Part shown: positions 1-5,167 of the stretch, in pieces
How positions within the stretch are numbered: the first letter of the stretch is position 1
How the letters are laid out: every line of letters starts with the position of its first letter
Assembly (NCBI GenBank): GCA_947632165.1
Contig: CANROI010000043.1
Span: 1 to 9,358 of the forward strand
Source: an uncultured Clostridia bacterium
GTDB taxonomy: Bacteria > Bacillota > Clostridia > Christensenellales > Borkfalkiaceae
DNA length: 9,358 nucleotides
Direction of reading: 5' to 3'
Position numbers and translations under genes: made by a program
Notes under the pieces: model-generated
What the model saw: only the letters and a program-made list of their open reading frames with translations
Told to the model about the DNA's origin: nothing
Databases searched by the model: none

Positions 1-1564
1 GCATCACGATCACACAGACGATCGCCGTCACCATGCCGATGACGTACATGCCGTAGGTGATGAGGTCGGCATTGCCTACCCCGAAGCATTGCACGATGCC
101 GCCCGCGATCGCGGTGAGAATGGGCAATTTCGCCCCGCAGGAGAACATCGGGATCACGCGGATCGTCGCAGTGCGCTCGTTGTCGTCGGCGAGCGTGCGG
201 GTGTTGATCATGGCGGGCAGGGAGCAGCCAAAACCCATGATCATGGGCATGAATGCCCTGCCAGAGAGCCCGAACTTGCGGAAGATCCGGTCGAGAATGA
301 ACGCGACGCGCGCCATGTAGCCAGAATCCTCGAGAATGGAGAAGAACAGGAACAGGAGCAGGATCTGCGGCAAGAAGCCGAGCACGGCGGACAAGCCTCC
401 CCACACGCCGTCGCCGAGGAAACTGCCGACCCAAAGGGGCGCGTTTGCCGTGGCGAGCGAGATGAGCTCGCCCACCCAATCGAGACACCAGGTGAACACG
501 TTGGCGAGGATCACGCCCGGAGAGAACACCGTGCCGTCGTAGAAGCAGGCGACAAGCGTCGTCCAGGCGTTTTCCTCCCAGCCGAGGCCGCCCTCTGCCG
601 GTGTCTTGAACAGCGTGGGAAGCGGATTGCCCGCCAGCGACGCCCAGCCGTTGATGAAGAACAGGTCCTCAGAGAACGTCAGATGGAAGATCGCGAACAG
701 AATGACGAGGAAAATGGGGATGCCCCAGATCTTATGTGTCAGCACTTTGTCCGCTTTATCGGACTTCGTGAGCGTCTCCCCTCTCGTTCTGCGCTCGTAT
801 GCCGTGGAATAGTTCGCGGCGATGTATTTATACCGCGCGTCCGCCACGACCGCTTCGAAGTCGGTCCCGAAGGTGTCGTCTTCGAAGGTCGCCTTGAATT
901 CGTCGACCATCGGAACGAGTTCGGGGTGCATCTTCACTTCGATCTCGTCCATTTCGGCGAGCTTCACGGCATGGAAGAGCGGCGCATCGACCTTCGCGCC
1001 CTTCAGGGCGATGCTCACATCGCGCACCAGATGCGCAAGCGGCGAATCGTGCAGGACGGTCGTCCCCTCGCGCGGCGATTTGCTCACTTTGATCGCGCGG
1101 TCCATGAGCTCTTTGATGCCCGCATTCTTGAGGGCGGAGATCTCCACGACGGGGAGCCCGATCTTCTTTTCGAGCTGCTTCGCGTCGATCCGGTCTCCCG
1201 ATTTCTCCACCGCGTCCATCATGTTGAGGGCGATGACAATGGGAACGTCGATCTCCATGAGCTGGGTCGTGAGATAGAGGTTGCGCTCGAGGTTGGTCGC
1301 GTCCACGATGTTGATGACGCAGTCCGGCTTTTCATCGAGAATGAAGTTCCGCGAAATGACCTCTTCGGGCGTATAGGGCGAGAGGGAGTAGATCCCGGGC
1401 AGATCCACGATCTTCACGGGCTCCTCTCCCCGCTTGTATGTCCCCTCGCGCTTATCCACGGTCACGCCCGGCCAGTTGCCGACATACGCCGTGGAGCCCG
1501 TGAGAAGGTTGAACAGGGTCGTTTTTCCGCTGTTGGGATTGCCCGCCAAAGCAAACTTCTTCAT
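1..1564 (-). CDS. feoB: Ferrous iron transporter FeoB, C-terminus beyond the left edge
   Basis: FeoB is the membrane permease that imports Fe(II), with a cytoplasmic GTPase domain at its N-terminus. The 521 codons visible hold the full G domain: GNPNSGKT (8-15, P-loop), the AYVGNWPGVT switch region (26-35), DLPG (54-57), NMMD (114-117, base recognition) and SALK (143-146). A helical linker follows, then membrane segments starting near residue 281. The first gate domain carries GFGCSLPAM (444-452) and FSCGAKLPI (474-482), both characteristic FeoB motifs. The end of the second gate region is outside the window. Residues of about 296-355, after the first membrane segment, form a longer loop than I recall in E. 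coli FeoB. The ATG overlaps the upstream feoA stop in an ATGA, and GGAGG lies 7 nt upstream, inside feoA, so translation is probably coupled. The identity is secure. Confidence 0.97.
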   Translation of the reverse strand, partial: MKKFALAGNPNSGKTTLFNLLTGSTAYVGNWPGVTVDKREGTYKRGEEPVKIVDLPGIYSLSPYTPEEVISRNFILDEKPDCVINIVDATNLERNLYLTTQLMEIDVPIVIALNMMDAVEKSGDRIDAKQLEKKIGLPVVEISALKNAGIKELMDRAIKVSKSPREGTTVLHDSPLAHLVRDVSIALKGAKVDAPLFHAVKLAEMDEIEVKMHPELVPMVDEFKATFEDDTFGTDFEAVVADARYKYIAANYSTAYERRTRGETLTKSDKADKVLTHKIWGIPIFLVILFAIFHLTFSEDLFFINGWASLAGNPLPTLFKTPAEGGLGWEENAWTTLVACFYDGTVFSPGVILANVFTWCLDWVGELISLATANAPLWVGSFLGDGVWGGLSAVLGFLPQILLLFLFFSILEDSGYMARVAFILDRIFRKFGLSGRAFMPMIMGFGCSLPAMINTRTLADDNERTATIRVIPMFSCGAKLPILTAIAGGIVQCFGVGNADLITYGMYVIGMVTAIVCVIVM

Positions 1565-1794
1565 GCCTTCACCTCCAGAGTGACACAGGCCGCTTCCGTC
1601 TTGCGGAGCGTGAGCTCATAGCCGCGGATGGTGACCTCCAAGGGATCGCCGAGCGGCGCCTTCTTCCTGAGCAGTACCTCCGCGCCGGGCGTCACGCCCA
1701 TGTCGAAGAGCCTGCGCCGGATCTTTCCTTCGCCGGAGACGGTCTTGATGACGCCCGCCTCCCCGATGGAAAATTCGTTGAGATTTTTCAACAT
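1561..1794 (-). CDS. feoA: FeoA domain protein (second feoA of the operon)
   Basis: This is a 77-residue SH3-like FeoA protein, a cytoplasmic partner thought to modulate FeoB. It follows the family pattern closely: IGEAGVIKTVSGEGKIRRRLFDMGVTPGAEV (10-40), then APLGDPLEVTIRGYELTLRKTEA (46-68). I chose the ATG at 1794 because GGAGGT lies 10 nt upstream (1805-1810) and the family fold begins there. A longer frame to 1881 exists, but its extra 29 residues are just a reading of the palindrome at 1841-1860 and look non-coding. The gene ends in a 4-nt overlap with feoB and lies 105 nt downstream of the first feoA. Of the two FeoA proteins here it is the more typical. Confidence 0.94.
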   Translation of the reverse strand: MLKNLNEFSIGEAGVIKTVSGEGKIRRRLFDMGVTPGAEVLLRKKAPLGDPLEVTIRGYELTLRKTEAACVTLEVKA

Positions 1795-1840
1795 TTCTAT
1801 CAATACCTCCGATTTCTTACGGTTATTCCGGACGACGGAC

Positions 1841-1860
1841 GAGTTCGCCATAGCGAACTC
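1841..1860. repeat. Palindrome between the two feoA genes
   Basis: This is a perfect 8-bp inverted repeat, GAGTTCGC-CATA-GCGAACTC. It lies in the 105-nt gap between the two feoA genes and has no T-run on either side, so it is not a normal terminator. It belongs to the same sequence family as the stem-loops at 2145-2166 and 2311-2340. In the feo transcript it could protect mRNA or attenuate between feoA genes; this is inference. Confidence 0.8.
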
Positions 1861-1875
1861 ACTGCCGAAAATTTT

Positions 1876-1891
1876 GCACACCTGAGTGTGC
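1876..1891. repeat. Second stem-loop in the feoA-feoA gap
   Basis: GCACAC-CTGA-GTGTGC is a perfect 6-bp stem with a 4-nt loop, about 15 bp from the palindrome at 1841-1860 and just downstream of the first feoA stop codon. In the minus-strand transcript the stem is followed by AAAATTTT, not a clean U-run, so termination would be weak at most. Different expression of the two feoA genes is a possible consequence. Confidence 0.6.
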
Positions 1892-1899
1892 GAAAAACT

Positions 1900-2112
1900 T
1901 TAAGCGACGTAAATGCGCGCCGCCACGTTTTTATCGAGCGCCAGCCTCCCGGCCTTGACGGCACAGACCGCGCTGCCGCCGCTCGACGAGAGAACGGTGA
2001 TGGTGGAATCGGTCAGAATCCCGAGATTCGCAAGATGCTTTTTCGTCTTTTCGTCCAAAATGATCTTCACGATCTTCATTTCCTGCCCTACGGGCGCAAG
2101 GATCAACGGCAT
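1900..2112 (-). CDS. feoA: FeoA domain protein (first feoA of the operon, divergent)
   Basis: This is a 70-residue FeoA-like protein and the first gene of the iron operon. The pattern MPLILAPVGQ, KIVKIILDEKTKKHLANLGI, then a short beta-rich stretch ending in GRLALDKNVAARIYV matches the small FeoA/SH3 fold. It lacks the APLGDPxxxxxRG segment found in the second FeoA, so it is a diverged paralogue. Tandem small FeoA proteins before FeoB are common in clostridia; the short one may act in regulation or complex assembly, but that is inference. The start is ATG with AGGAGT 8 nt upstream (2121-2126). An overlapping ATG 5 nt upstream is out of frame and closes at once. Its promoter is at 2260-2289, leaving a leader of about 140 nt. 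Confidence 0.88.
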   Translation of the reverse strand: MPLILAPVGQEMKIVKIILDEKTKKHLANLGILTDSTITVLSSSGGSAVCAVKAGRLALDKNVAARIYVA

Positions 2113-2144
2113 TTCATGATACTCCTATCCGATTGCATTTATGC

Positions 2145-2166
2145 GGAGTTCGCCATGGCAAACTCC
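2145..2166. repeat. Palindrome in the feo leader
   Basis: GGAGTTCGC-CATG-GCAAACTCC is a 9-bp stem with one imperfect pair and a 4-nt loop. In the minus-strand transcript the imperfect pair becomes a G-U wobble, so the RNA stem is intact. It lies about 20 nt upstream of the ribosome binding site of the first feoA gene and could affect access to it. It is related to 1841-1860 and 2311-2340. Confidence 0.7.
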
Positions 2167-2200
2167 CCTTCCGAAAAAAATTCGCGTCCCCGCCGATTCG

Positions 2201-2250
2201 GTTCGGTTATGCGAACTGTGCTTTCCGAAGAAAAGCGCTTCCCGCGCTTT
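2201..2250 (-). promoter_or_regulatory. Structured 5' part of the feo leader RNA
   Basis: Two further inverted repeats occur just downstream of the predicted feo transcript start. AAAGCGC (2232-2238) pairs with GCGCTTT (2244-2250) around a 5-nt loop, and GTTCG (2201-2205) pairs with CGAAC (2212-2216). The second is a decayed relative of the GTTCGC palindromes. I see no recognised riboswitch and no clear Fur or DtxR box. The leader may be structured for mRNA stability or regulation, but no known class can be assigned. Confidence 0.45.
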
Positions 2251-2259
2251 CCGTCTTGT

Positions 2260-2289
2260 ATTCTATCACAACATTTCCCCTTCTGTCAA
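2260..2289 (-). promoter_or_regulatory. Promoter of the feoA-feoA-feoB operon
   Basis: On the minus strand TTGACA (2284-2289) is followed after 18 bp by TAGAAT (2260-2265), which is preceded by an extended TGn element. This is a strong housekeeping-type promoter, with a start expected near 2253. It begins about 20 bp after the terminator of the upstream gene, so the feo operon is an independent unit. Confidence 0.8.
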
Positions 2290-2310
2290 CTGTTTTTCGC
2301 CCTTTTTCGC

Positions 2311-2340
2311 AAAAAAAGTTCGCAATGGCGAACTTTTTTT
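2311..2340. terminator. Bidirectional terminator between the zinc-ribbon gene and the feo operon
   Basis: Seven A residues, GTTCGC, a 4-nt AATG loop, GCGAAC and seven T residues form a symmetrical intrinsic terminator that works in both directions. On the minus strand it ends the 166-aa zinc-ribbon gene, whose stop is 47 bp upstream. Its core is the same palindrome seen in the feo leader and in the feoA-feoA gap. Confidence 0.9.
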
Positions 2341-2386
2341 ACGGCAAATGGGAGCTCGCTGGAGCGGTCAGATAAAAGGAATCTGC

Positions 2387-2887
2387 CTAAAAGCTCAGGA
2401 GCCCCACGAGCCAGTACGGCCCCCAAATCAGGATTGTTACGATGGAGAGCACCAGCCCCGCGATCGCGAATCCGTTCAACCTGCAGGCCTTGCGCTTTGC
2501 CATGCCGATGATCGAGAGGACGAGCCCGACGACCGGAGTGATGCAGAAGAGCACGCCGAACAAGAACGAGAGGATCCCGAGGACCATGCCCGCGAGGCCG
2601 AATCCATTGATCGGCTTTTGATCGGAGGCATTCTGCGGCTCCGCGACGAGGGCGCCGCAATGGGTGCAGACATACGCTTTTTCGGAAATCGCCGCCCCGC
2701 AATGGCGGCAATAGATCGTTTTAACAGGTGCCGCGGGTCCGGATGCGGGTTCGGCGGCGGCGCCCTCCTCAGCGGCCGGCGCGGCGGGCTCGAATTCCGC
2801 AAAAGGAGATGCTTCGACGGGTTTCCCGCAAACGGGACAGAATTTTTCATCGCCGTGCAGTTCTTTTCCGCAATGGATACAATTCAT
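2387..2887 (-). CDS. Double zinc-ribbon membrane protein with DUF4190-like C-terminus
   Basis: This 166-residue protein has two zinc ribbons of identical spacing, CxxC-10-CxxC, at C3/C6/C17/C20 and C60/C63/C74/C77. They are joined by a linker rich in Ala, Pro and Glu (25-55). The C-terminus holds two hydrophobic segments (about 98-128 and 140-164), each opening with an NGF..AG motif, as in DUF4190-type membrane proteins. The ribbons should be cytoplasmic. The function is unknown; such proteins are often placed in membrane-associated regulatory or stress roles. The second ribbon resembles the ribbon of the 104-aa protein at 4764-5078, and the C-terminal NGFAIAG segment matches the 74-aa protein, so the three are local paralogues. 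The start has AAGGAGG 5 nt upstream. It has its own promoter and terminator and is transcribed alone. Confidence 0.9.
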   Translation of the reverse strand: MNCIHCGKELHGDEKFCPVCGKPVEASPFAEFEPAAPAAEEGAAAEPASGPAAPVKTIYCRHCGAAISEKAYVCTHCGALVAEPQNASDQKPINGFGLAGMVLGILSFLFGVLFCITPVVGLVLSIIGMAKRKACRLNGFAIAGLVLSIVTILIWGPYWLVGLLSF

Positions 2888-2907
2888 ACGTTCCTCCTTG
2901 CATTACA

Positions 2908-2937
2908 ATTATAAAGGATGGAGCGCCGAAAAGTCAA
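2908..2937 (-). promoter_or_regulatory. Promoter of the 166-aa zinc-ribbon gene
   Basis: TTGACT (2932-2937) and a perfect TATAAT (2908-2913) are separated by 18 bp on the minus strand. The start is expected near 2901, which gives a leader of only about 14 nt holding the AAGGAGG ribosome binding site (2893-2899). Confidence 0.8.
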
Positions 2938-2956
2938 GAGAAATTCCGTTTTCGGT

Positions 2957-2987
2957 AAAAAAAGCGGCAGAGGAATCCTCTGCCGCC
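2957..2987 (-). terminator. Terminator of the PH-domain gene
   Basis: An 11-bp perfect inverted repeat (2964-2974 with 2976-2986; arm GCGGCAGAGGA) is followed in the minus direction by seven T residues. It lies 65 bp downstream of the PH-domain gene stop. It is nearly identical to the terminator at 4434-4463. Confidence 0.92.
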
Positions 2988-3052
2988 GACCGGTTACATC
3001 TGCTGATTGACTGAAAGTGCCGCTTGCGATCGTCGGCAATGATACCAACCGA

Positions 3053-3916
3053 TCAGTTTTTCATTGCGCGGGCGATCTCTTCGGCCTGCGCTTTGCGCGC
3101 CTCTTCCGCATGAAGTTCGATAGCACGGGTCACGCTGTCTTTGAAATCCTGCGCGTTGGAGATCCCCACAAACGTATCCTTGTTTGCTCTGTTCCTGCGG
3201 TTGTCGAATCCGGCGCCACCCACACTGACGATCCGCAAGCTATAATAGTGGAAAAGATTGCCGAAAATGCTCGCCTTGATTTGCACGTGGTCGATCTTAT
3301 CGATATGGAAATCGAGCGCATTGATCCTCAAAATGCCGAGTTTGCCCACAACGCGCTTGTTCGTGAGCGCGAGATCGATCGACAGCCATCGCAACAATCT
3401 TTGCAGGAACGGAATGACGCCGATGAGGAGGAACAACCCCCAAATGAACAGGGAAACGTAATTCCCGACATTGGCGACCAGCATACGCATGCCGCCCTCT
3501 TCGGACAGTTCGGCCATAAGCTCATCCTTATTTGCCTCCCATTCCATGCGATGTTCGCCTTCGAAGTTCTTCCGGCAAGCCTTCCTGTATTCTTCCCATG
3601 TAACGCTTTCGCGGTGCCCGCCGAGCATGAGTTCGACCAATGATATCACGTCGCCATCGCTGAGCGCTTCTTGCTTTTCCTCTTCGCTTAAAGCGCTCCA
3701 GGTGCGGTCGAGGTACTCCATATCCATGCTCGTCTGGCTTTGAACATAGAGTCCCTCGGGAGAGGCATAGGGCGCCACGAGCACTTGCAAAGCGATGGCG
3801 GCCACCAGAACGACGACAAACCAAAAGATGGGCGCAACCAGATAGAGAATGCTCTTGTGCGCCTTCAAAACGATTTGCTCATCTTTGCCCAAATTGTTTT
3901 CGATGTACATGCTCAT
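3053..3916 (-). CDS. Membrane protein with bacterial PH domain and a large insert between its two membrane segments
   Basis: This 287-residue protein resembles the YdbS/PH-domain (bPH2) membrane proteins. It opens with a short cytoplasmic part (DEQIVLKAHKS), then TM1 at about 23-48 and TM2 at about 154-172. The PH-like domain follows at about 181-268, starting with the family motif LALTNKRVVGKLGILR and continuing IDKIDHVQIKASIFGNLFHYYSLRI. The C-terminal helix (266-287) is rich in Ala, Glu and Lys. Residues 50-150 between the membrane segments are acidic and probably helical, where related proteins have a short loop; topology puts this part outside the cell. The function is unknown. The start ATG has GGAGG 7 nt upstream; an alternative Met3 is less well placed. 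It is transcribed divergently from the XRE regulator gene, from a consensus promoter overlapped by candidate operators. Confidence 0.85.
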   Translation of the reverse strand: MSMYIENNLGKDEQIVLKAHKSILYLVAPIFWFVVVLVAAIALQVLVAPYASPEGLYVQSQTSMDMEYLDRTWSALSEEEKQEALSDGDVISLVELMLGGHRESVTWEEYRKACRKNFEGEHRMEWEANKDELMAELSEEGGMRMLVANVGNYVSLFIWGLFLLIGVIPFLQRLLRWLSIDLALTNKRVVGKLGILRINALDFHIDKIDHVQIKASIFGNLFHYYSLRIVSVGGAGFDNRRNRANKDTFVGISNAQDFKDSVTRAIELHAEEARKAQAEEIARAMKN

Positions 3917-3932
3917 TGTTTATCCTCCGTGA

Positions 3933-3961
3933 TGAGAATTATATTTCTCACTTGATTCTCA
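3933..3961. promoter_or_regulatory. Candidate operator: three TGAGAA half-sites
   Basis: TGAGAA occurs on the plus strand at 3933-3938 and on the minus strand at 3945-3950 and 3956-3961. The first two form a perfect inverted repeat with a 6-bp spacer. The last two form a direct repeat 11 bp apart, about one helical turn. They cover the -10 edge and the start region of the PH-gene promoter. A fourth copy lies at 4017-4022 in front of the xre gene. The adjacent XRE protein is the obvious candidate binder, by inference. Confidence 0.55.
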
Positions 3962-3989
3962 TTATATGATTATTTTATTTCTTTGTCAA
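3961..3989 (-). promoter_or_regulatory. Consensus promoter of the PH-domain gene
   Basis: TTGACA (3984-3989) and TATAAT (3961-3966) are both perfect and 17 bp apart on the minus strand, with a start expected near 3954. So strong a promoter with operator-like repeats at its start suggests repression by a DNA-binding protein. Confidence 0.85.
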
Positions 3990-4009
3990 GCAAAAATGAG
4001 TAATATTTT

Positions 4010-4038
4010 TACAATTTGAGAAGAAAAATAATTAGGGG
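4010..4038 (+). promoter_or_regulatory. Putative xre promoter -10, TGAGAA site and ribosome binding site
   Basis: A TACAAT hexamer (4010-4015) is a plausible -10 box for xre, though no good -35 is found at standard spacing (TTGTCA at 3983-3988 is 21 bp away). A TGAGAA half-site follows at 4017-4022. The ribosome binding site AGGGGA (4034-4039) is 5-6 nt from the ATG. The whole divergent region is very AT-rich compared with its neighbours. Confidence 0.4.
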
Positions 4039-4044
4039 AAAATT

Positions 4045-4380
4045 ATGAATCGGATCAAGAGTTTAAGGTTGGAACATGACATGAGCCAGCGGGCGTTGGC
4101 AGCGGCGGTAAAATGCAGCCAGAAGTCGGTCGATTATTGGGAAAAGGGTCTAAGCGAACCGACGGCCGGCTTCATTTGCGCGCTCGCCGATTGCTTCGCC
4201 TGTTCGGCGGATTATCTGCTCGGTCGGGAGGATGATTTCGGCGTGGTGCGCATCGAGGGCGGATTGACGGAGGACGAGCGCAAATTATTGCACGGATTTT
4301 CCGCGCTCTCCAAACCGCGGCGGCAGGAGCTGCTCAATTACCTCGAGTTTATTCTGACCCAAGACGGCGGGATGCAGTGA
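4045..4380 (+). CDS. XRE-family transcriptional regulator
   Basis: This 111-residue DNA-binding protein has a Cro/C1-type helix-turn-helix at about 3-58. The characteristic pattern is IKSLRLEHDMSQRALAAAV, then CSQKSVDYWEKGLSEPT and a closing LADCFACSADYLLGR. The C-terminal half (72-105) holds charged helices (LTEDERKLLHGFSALSKPRRQELLNYLEFIL) that probably dimerise. The overall shape is that of small chromosomal or phage-like regulators. It is the only plus-strand gene in the window and is divergent from the PH-domain gene across a 128-bp AT-rich region with TGAGAA repeats. Control of the PH gene and of itself is therefore likely, but this is inference. The start is ATG with AGGGGA just upstream. 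Confidence 0.93.
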   Translation: MNRIKSLRLEHDMSQRALAAAVKCSQKSVDYWEKGLSEPTAGFICALADCFACSADYLLGREDDFGVVRIEGGLTEDERKLLHGFSALSKPRRQELLNYLEFILTQDGGMQ

Positions 4381-4391
4381 AGAAAATTCCC

Positions 4392-4410
4392 GCAAATTGC
4401 CGCAATTTGC
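4392..4410. repeat. Inverted repeat after xre
   Basis: GCAAATTG-CCG-CAATTTGC is a perfect 8-bp inverted repeat with a 3-nt spacer, 12 bp after the xre stop codon. No T-run follows on the plus strand, so it is a poor intrinsic terminator. It may protect the mRNA end or help separate the convergent transcripts. Confidence 0.5.
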
Positions 4411-4433
4411 CGAAACCATGAGCATTTGCGGTG

Positions 4434-4463
4434 AAAAAAAGCGGCAGAGCTATCCTCTGCCGC
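4434..4463 (-). terminator. Terminator of the 74-aa zinc-ribbon gene, copy of the one at 2957-2987
   Basis: GCGGCAGAG (4441-4449) pairs with CTCTGCCGC (4455-4463) around a 5-nt loop, followed in the minus direction by seven T residues. It differs from the terminator at 2957-2987 only around the loop, and the T-run length is the same. Confidence 0.92.
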
Positions 4464-4485
4464 CGAATTGGCTTATCGGATCAAC

Positions 4486-4710
4486 TTACAAACCGGCGCC
4501 GCTCGCGATCCCCGCGAACATAGCGGCAAAGACGGTCACGTAAAGGATGATATAGATCACCCACGAAGCCACGCTGATGATGATCCCCGCGATCGCAAAT
4601 CCGTTGGTCGCCGACTGCCCGGTCACCGAAGTCGTTTCGGTCCTTACTCCGCAGTAAGGGCAGACGTAAGCGTTGTCGTCGATTTCTTTGCCGCAATTTT
4701 TGCAAAACAT
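4486..4710 (-). CDS. Small zinc-ribbon protein with one or two membrane segments
   Basis: This 74-residue protein has an N-terminal zinc ribbon, C3/C6/C17/C20 (CxxC-10-CxxC), a short linker, then a hydrophobic region of about 36-72 opening with NGFAIAGIIIS. The same motif occurs near the C-terminus of the 166-aa paralogue, and the DNA there is almost identical (4585-4605 against 2456-2476, one mismatch). It looks like a reduced relative of that protein, with one ribbon and half of the membrane part. The ribosome binding site AAGGAGA lies 8 nt upstream of the ATG. No convincing promoter is seen close by. It lies 53 nt downstream of the 104-aa gene and is probably cotranscribed with it. The function is unknown. 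Confidence 0.85.
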   Translation of the reverse strand: MFCKNCGKEIDDNAYVCPYCGVRTETTSVTGQSATNGFAIAGIIISVASWVIYIILYVTVFAAMFAGIASGAGL

Positions 4711-4740
4711 GATACATTTCTCCTTGTTGTTTAATATATA

Positions 4741-4754
4741 TCAGCTTTCGCTGA
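4741..4754 (-). terminator. Weak stem-loop between the two small zinc-ribbon genes
   Basis: TCAGC-TTTC-GCTGA is a perfect 5-bp stem; in the minus-strand RNA it has a GAAA tetraloop and is followed by an AU-rich tail with few U-runs. It lies just after the stop of the 104-aa gene. Partial termination or an mRNA processing site between the two genes is possible. Confidence 0.45.
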
Positions 4755-4763
4755 AATATGCAT

Positions 4764-5078
4764 TCAGAAGTGTTGTATGACGCCGGCCGCGAACACGAAA
4801 GCCAGGACGATGTAGAGGATCGCGACCGCCACACTGACGAGAAAAGAGACAAGGGCGCAGATCCCGCAGACTTTGCTCGTCTTGGGGCGCTCGGTGCGCC
4901 AGATGCAGAAGAGAATGAGCCCCGCTATCGGGACAAAGTAGCTCAAAAAGCCCCAACCGACCTTGCTGCCGTTGTCGTCTGCGATCTGGCCTTTCGGAGG
5001 TTGGTTGACAAGCACGCCGCAATTCGGGCAAACGTACGCTTTTTCCGAAATCTCTTTCCCGCAATTTCTACAGTACAT
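4764..5078 (-). CDS. Zinc-ribbon membrane protein, 104 aa
   Basis: This protein has one zinc ribbon at the N-terminus (C3/C6/C17/C20, CxxC-10-CxxC), a short linker, and two hydrophobic segments (about 42-60 and 70-98) separated by the basic loop RTERPKTSK. The ribbon shares the pattern YCRxCG..ISEKAYVC with the second ribbon of the 166-aa protein at 2387-2887, so the two are related. The membrane part differs from the NGF..AG type of the other two paralogues. The function is unknown; a cytoplasmic ribbon on a membrane anchor fits a sensing or scaffolding role. The ATG has GAGGAG 6 nt upstream and a consensus promoter at 5104-5132, so it does not depend on the scp operon. Confidence 0.88.
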   Translation of the reverse strand: MYCRNCGKEISEKAYVCPNCGVLVNQPPKGQIADDNGSKVGWGFLSYFVPIAGLILFCIWRTERPKTSKVCGICALVSFLVSVAVAILYIVLAFVFAAGVIQHF

Positions 5079-5103
5079 GTCGCGCTCCTCAAATTACAAA
5101 ATG

Positions 5104-5132
5104 ATTATATCACGATCCGAGACATTTGTCAA
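5104..5132 (-). promoter_or_regulatory. Consensus promoter of the 104-aa/74-aa zinc-ribbon genes
   Basis: TTGACA (5127-5132) and TATAAT (5104-5109) are perfect and 17 bp apart on the minus strand, with an extended TGn element before the -10 box. No TGAGAA repeats occur here, so control differs from the PH-domain gene. Confidence 0.87.
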
Positions 5133-5150
5133 TGGAAAATAACAAATTAT

Positions 5151-5167
5151 ATCGGCACTCAGCCGAT
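5151..5167 (-). terminator. Probable terminator overlapping the scpB stop codon
   Basis: ATCGGC-ACTCA-GCCGAT is a perfect 6-bp stem whose loop holds the scpB stop codon. In the minus direction it is followed by an AT-rich tail with interrupted T-runs. It is a modest intrinsic terminator separating the scp operon from the next promoter about 20 bp on. Confidence 0.5.

Noticed and set aside
89..1621. 510-aa plus-strand open frame across the feoB region
   Set aside because: It is antisense to feoB, rich in Arg, His, Glu and Asp as expected from GC-biased complementary codons, with no family resemblance. The minus strand carries all FeoB motifs.
1795..1881. Longer N-terminus for the second FeoA
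   Set aside because: The extension reads through a palindrome and lacks a ribosome binding site; GGAGGT precedes the ATG at 1794.
2113..2259. Iron-responsive riboswitch or Fur/DtxR box in the feo leader
   Set aside because: Stem-loops are present, but no known riboswitch core or regulator box can be matched by eye.
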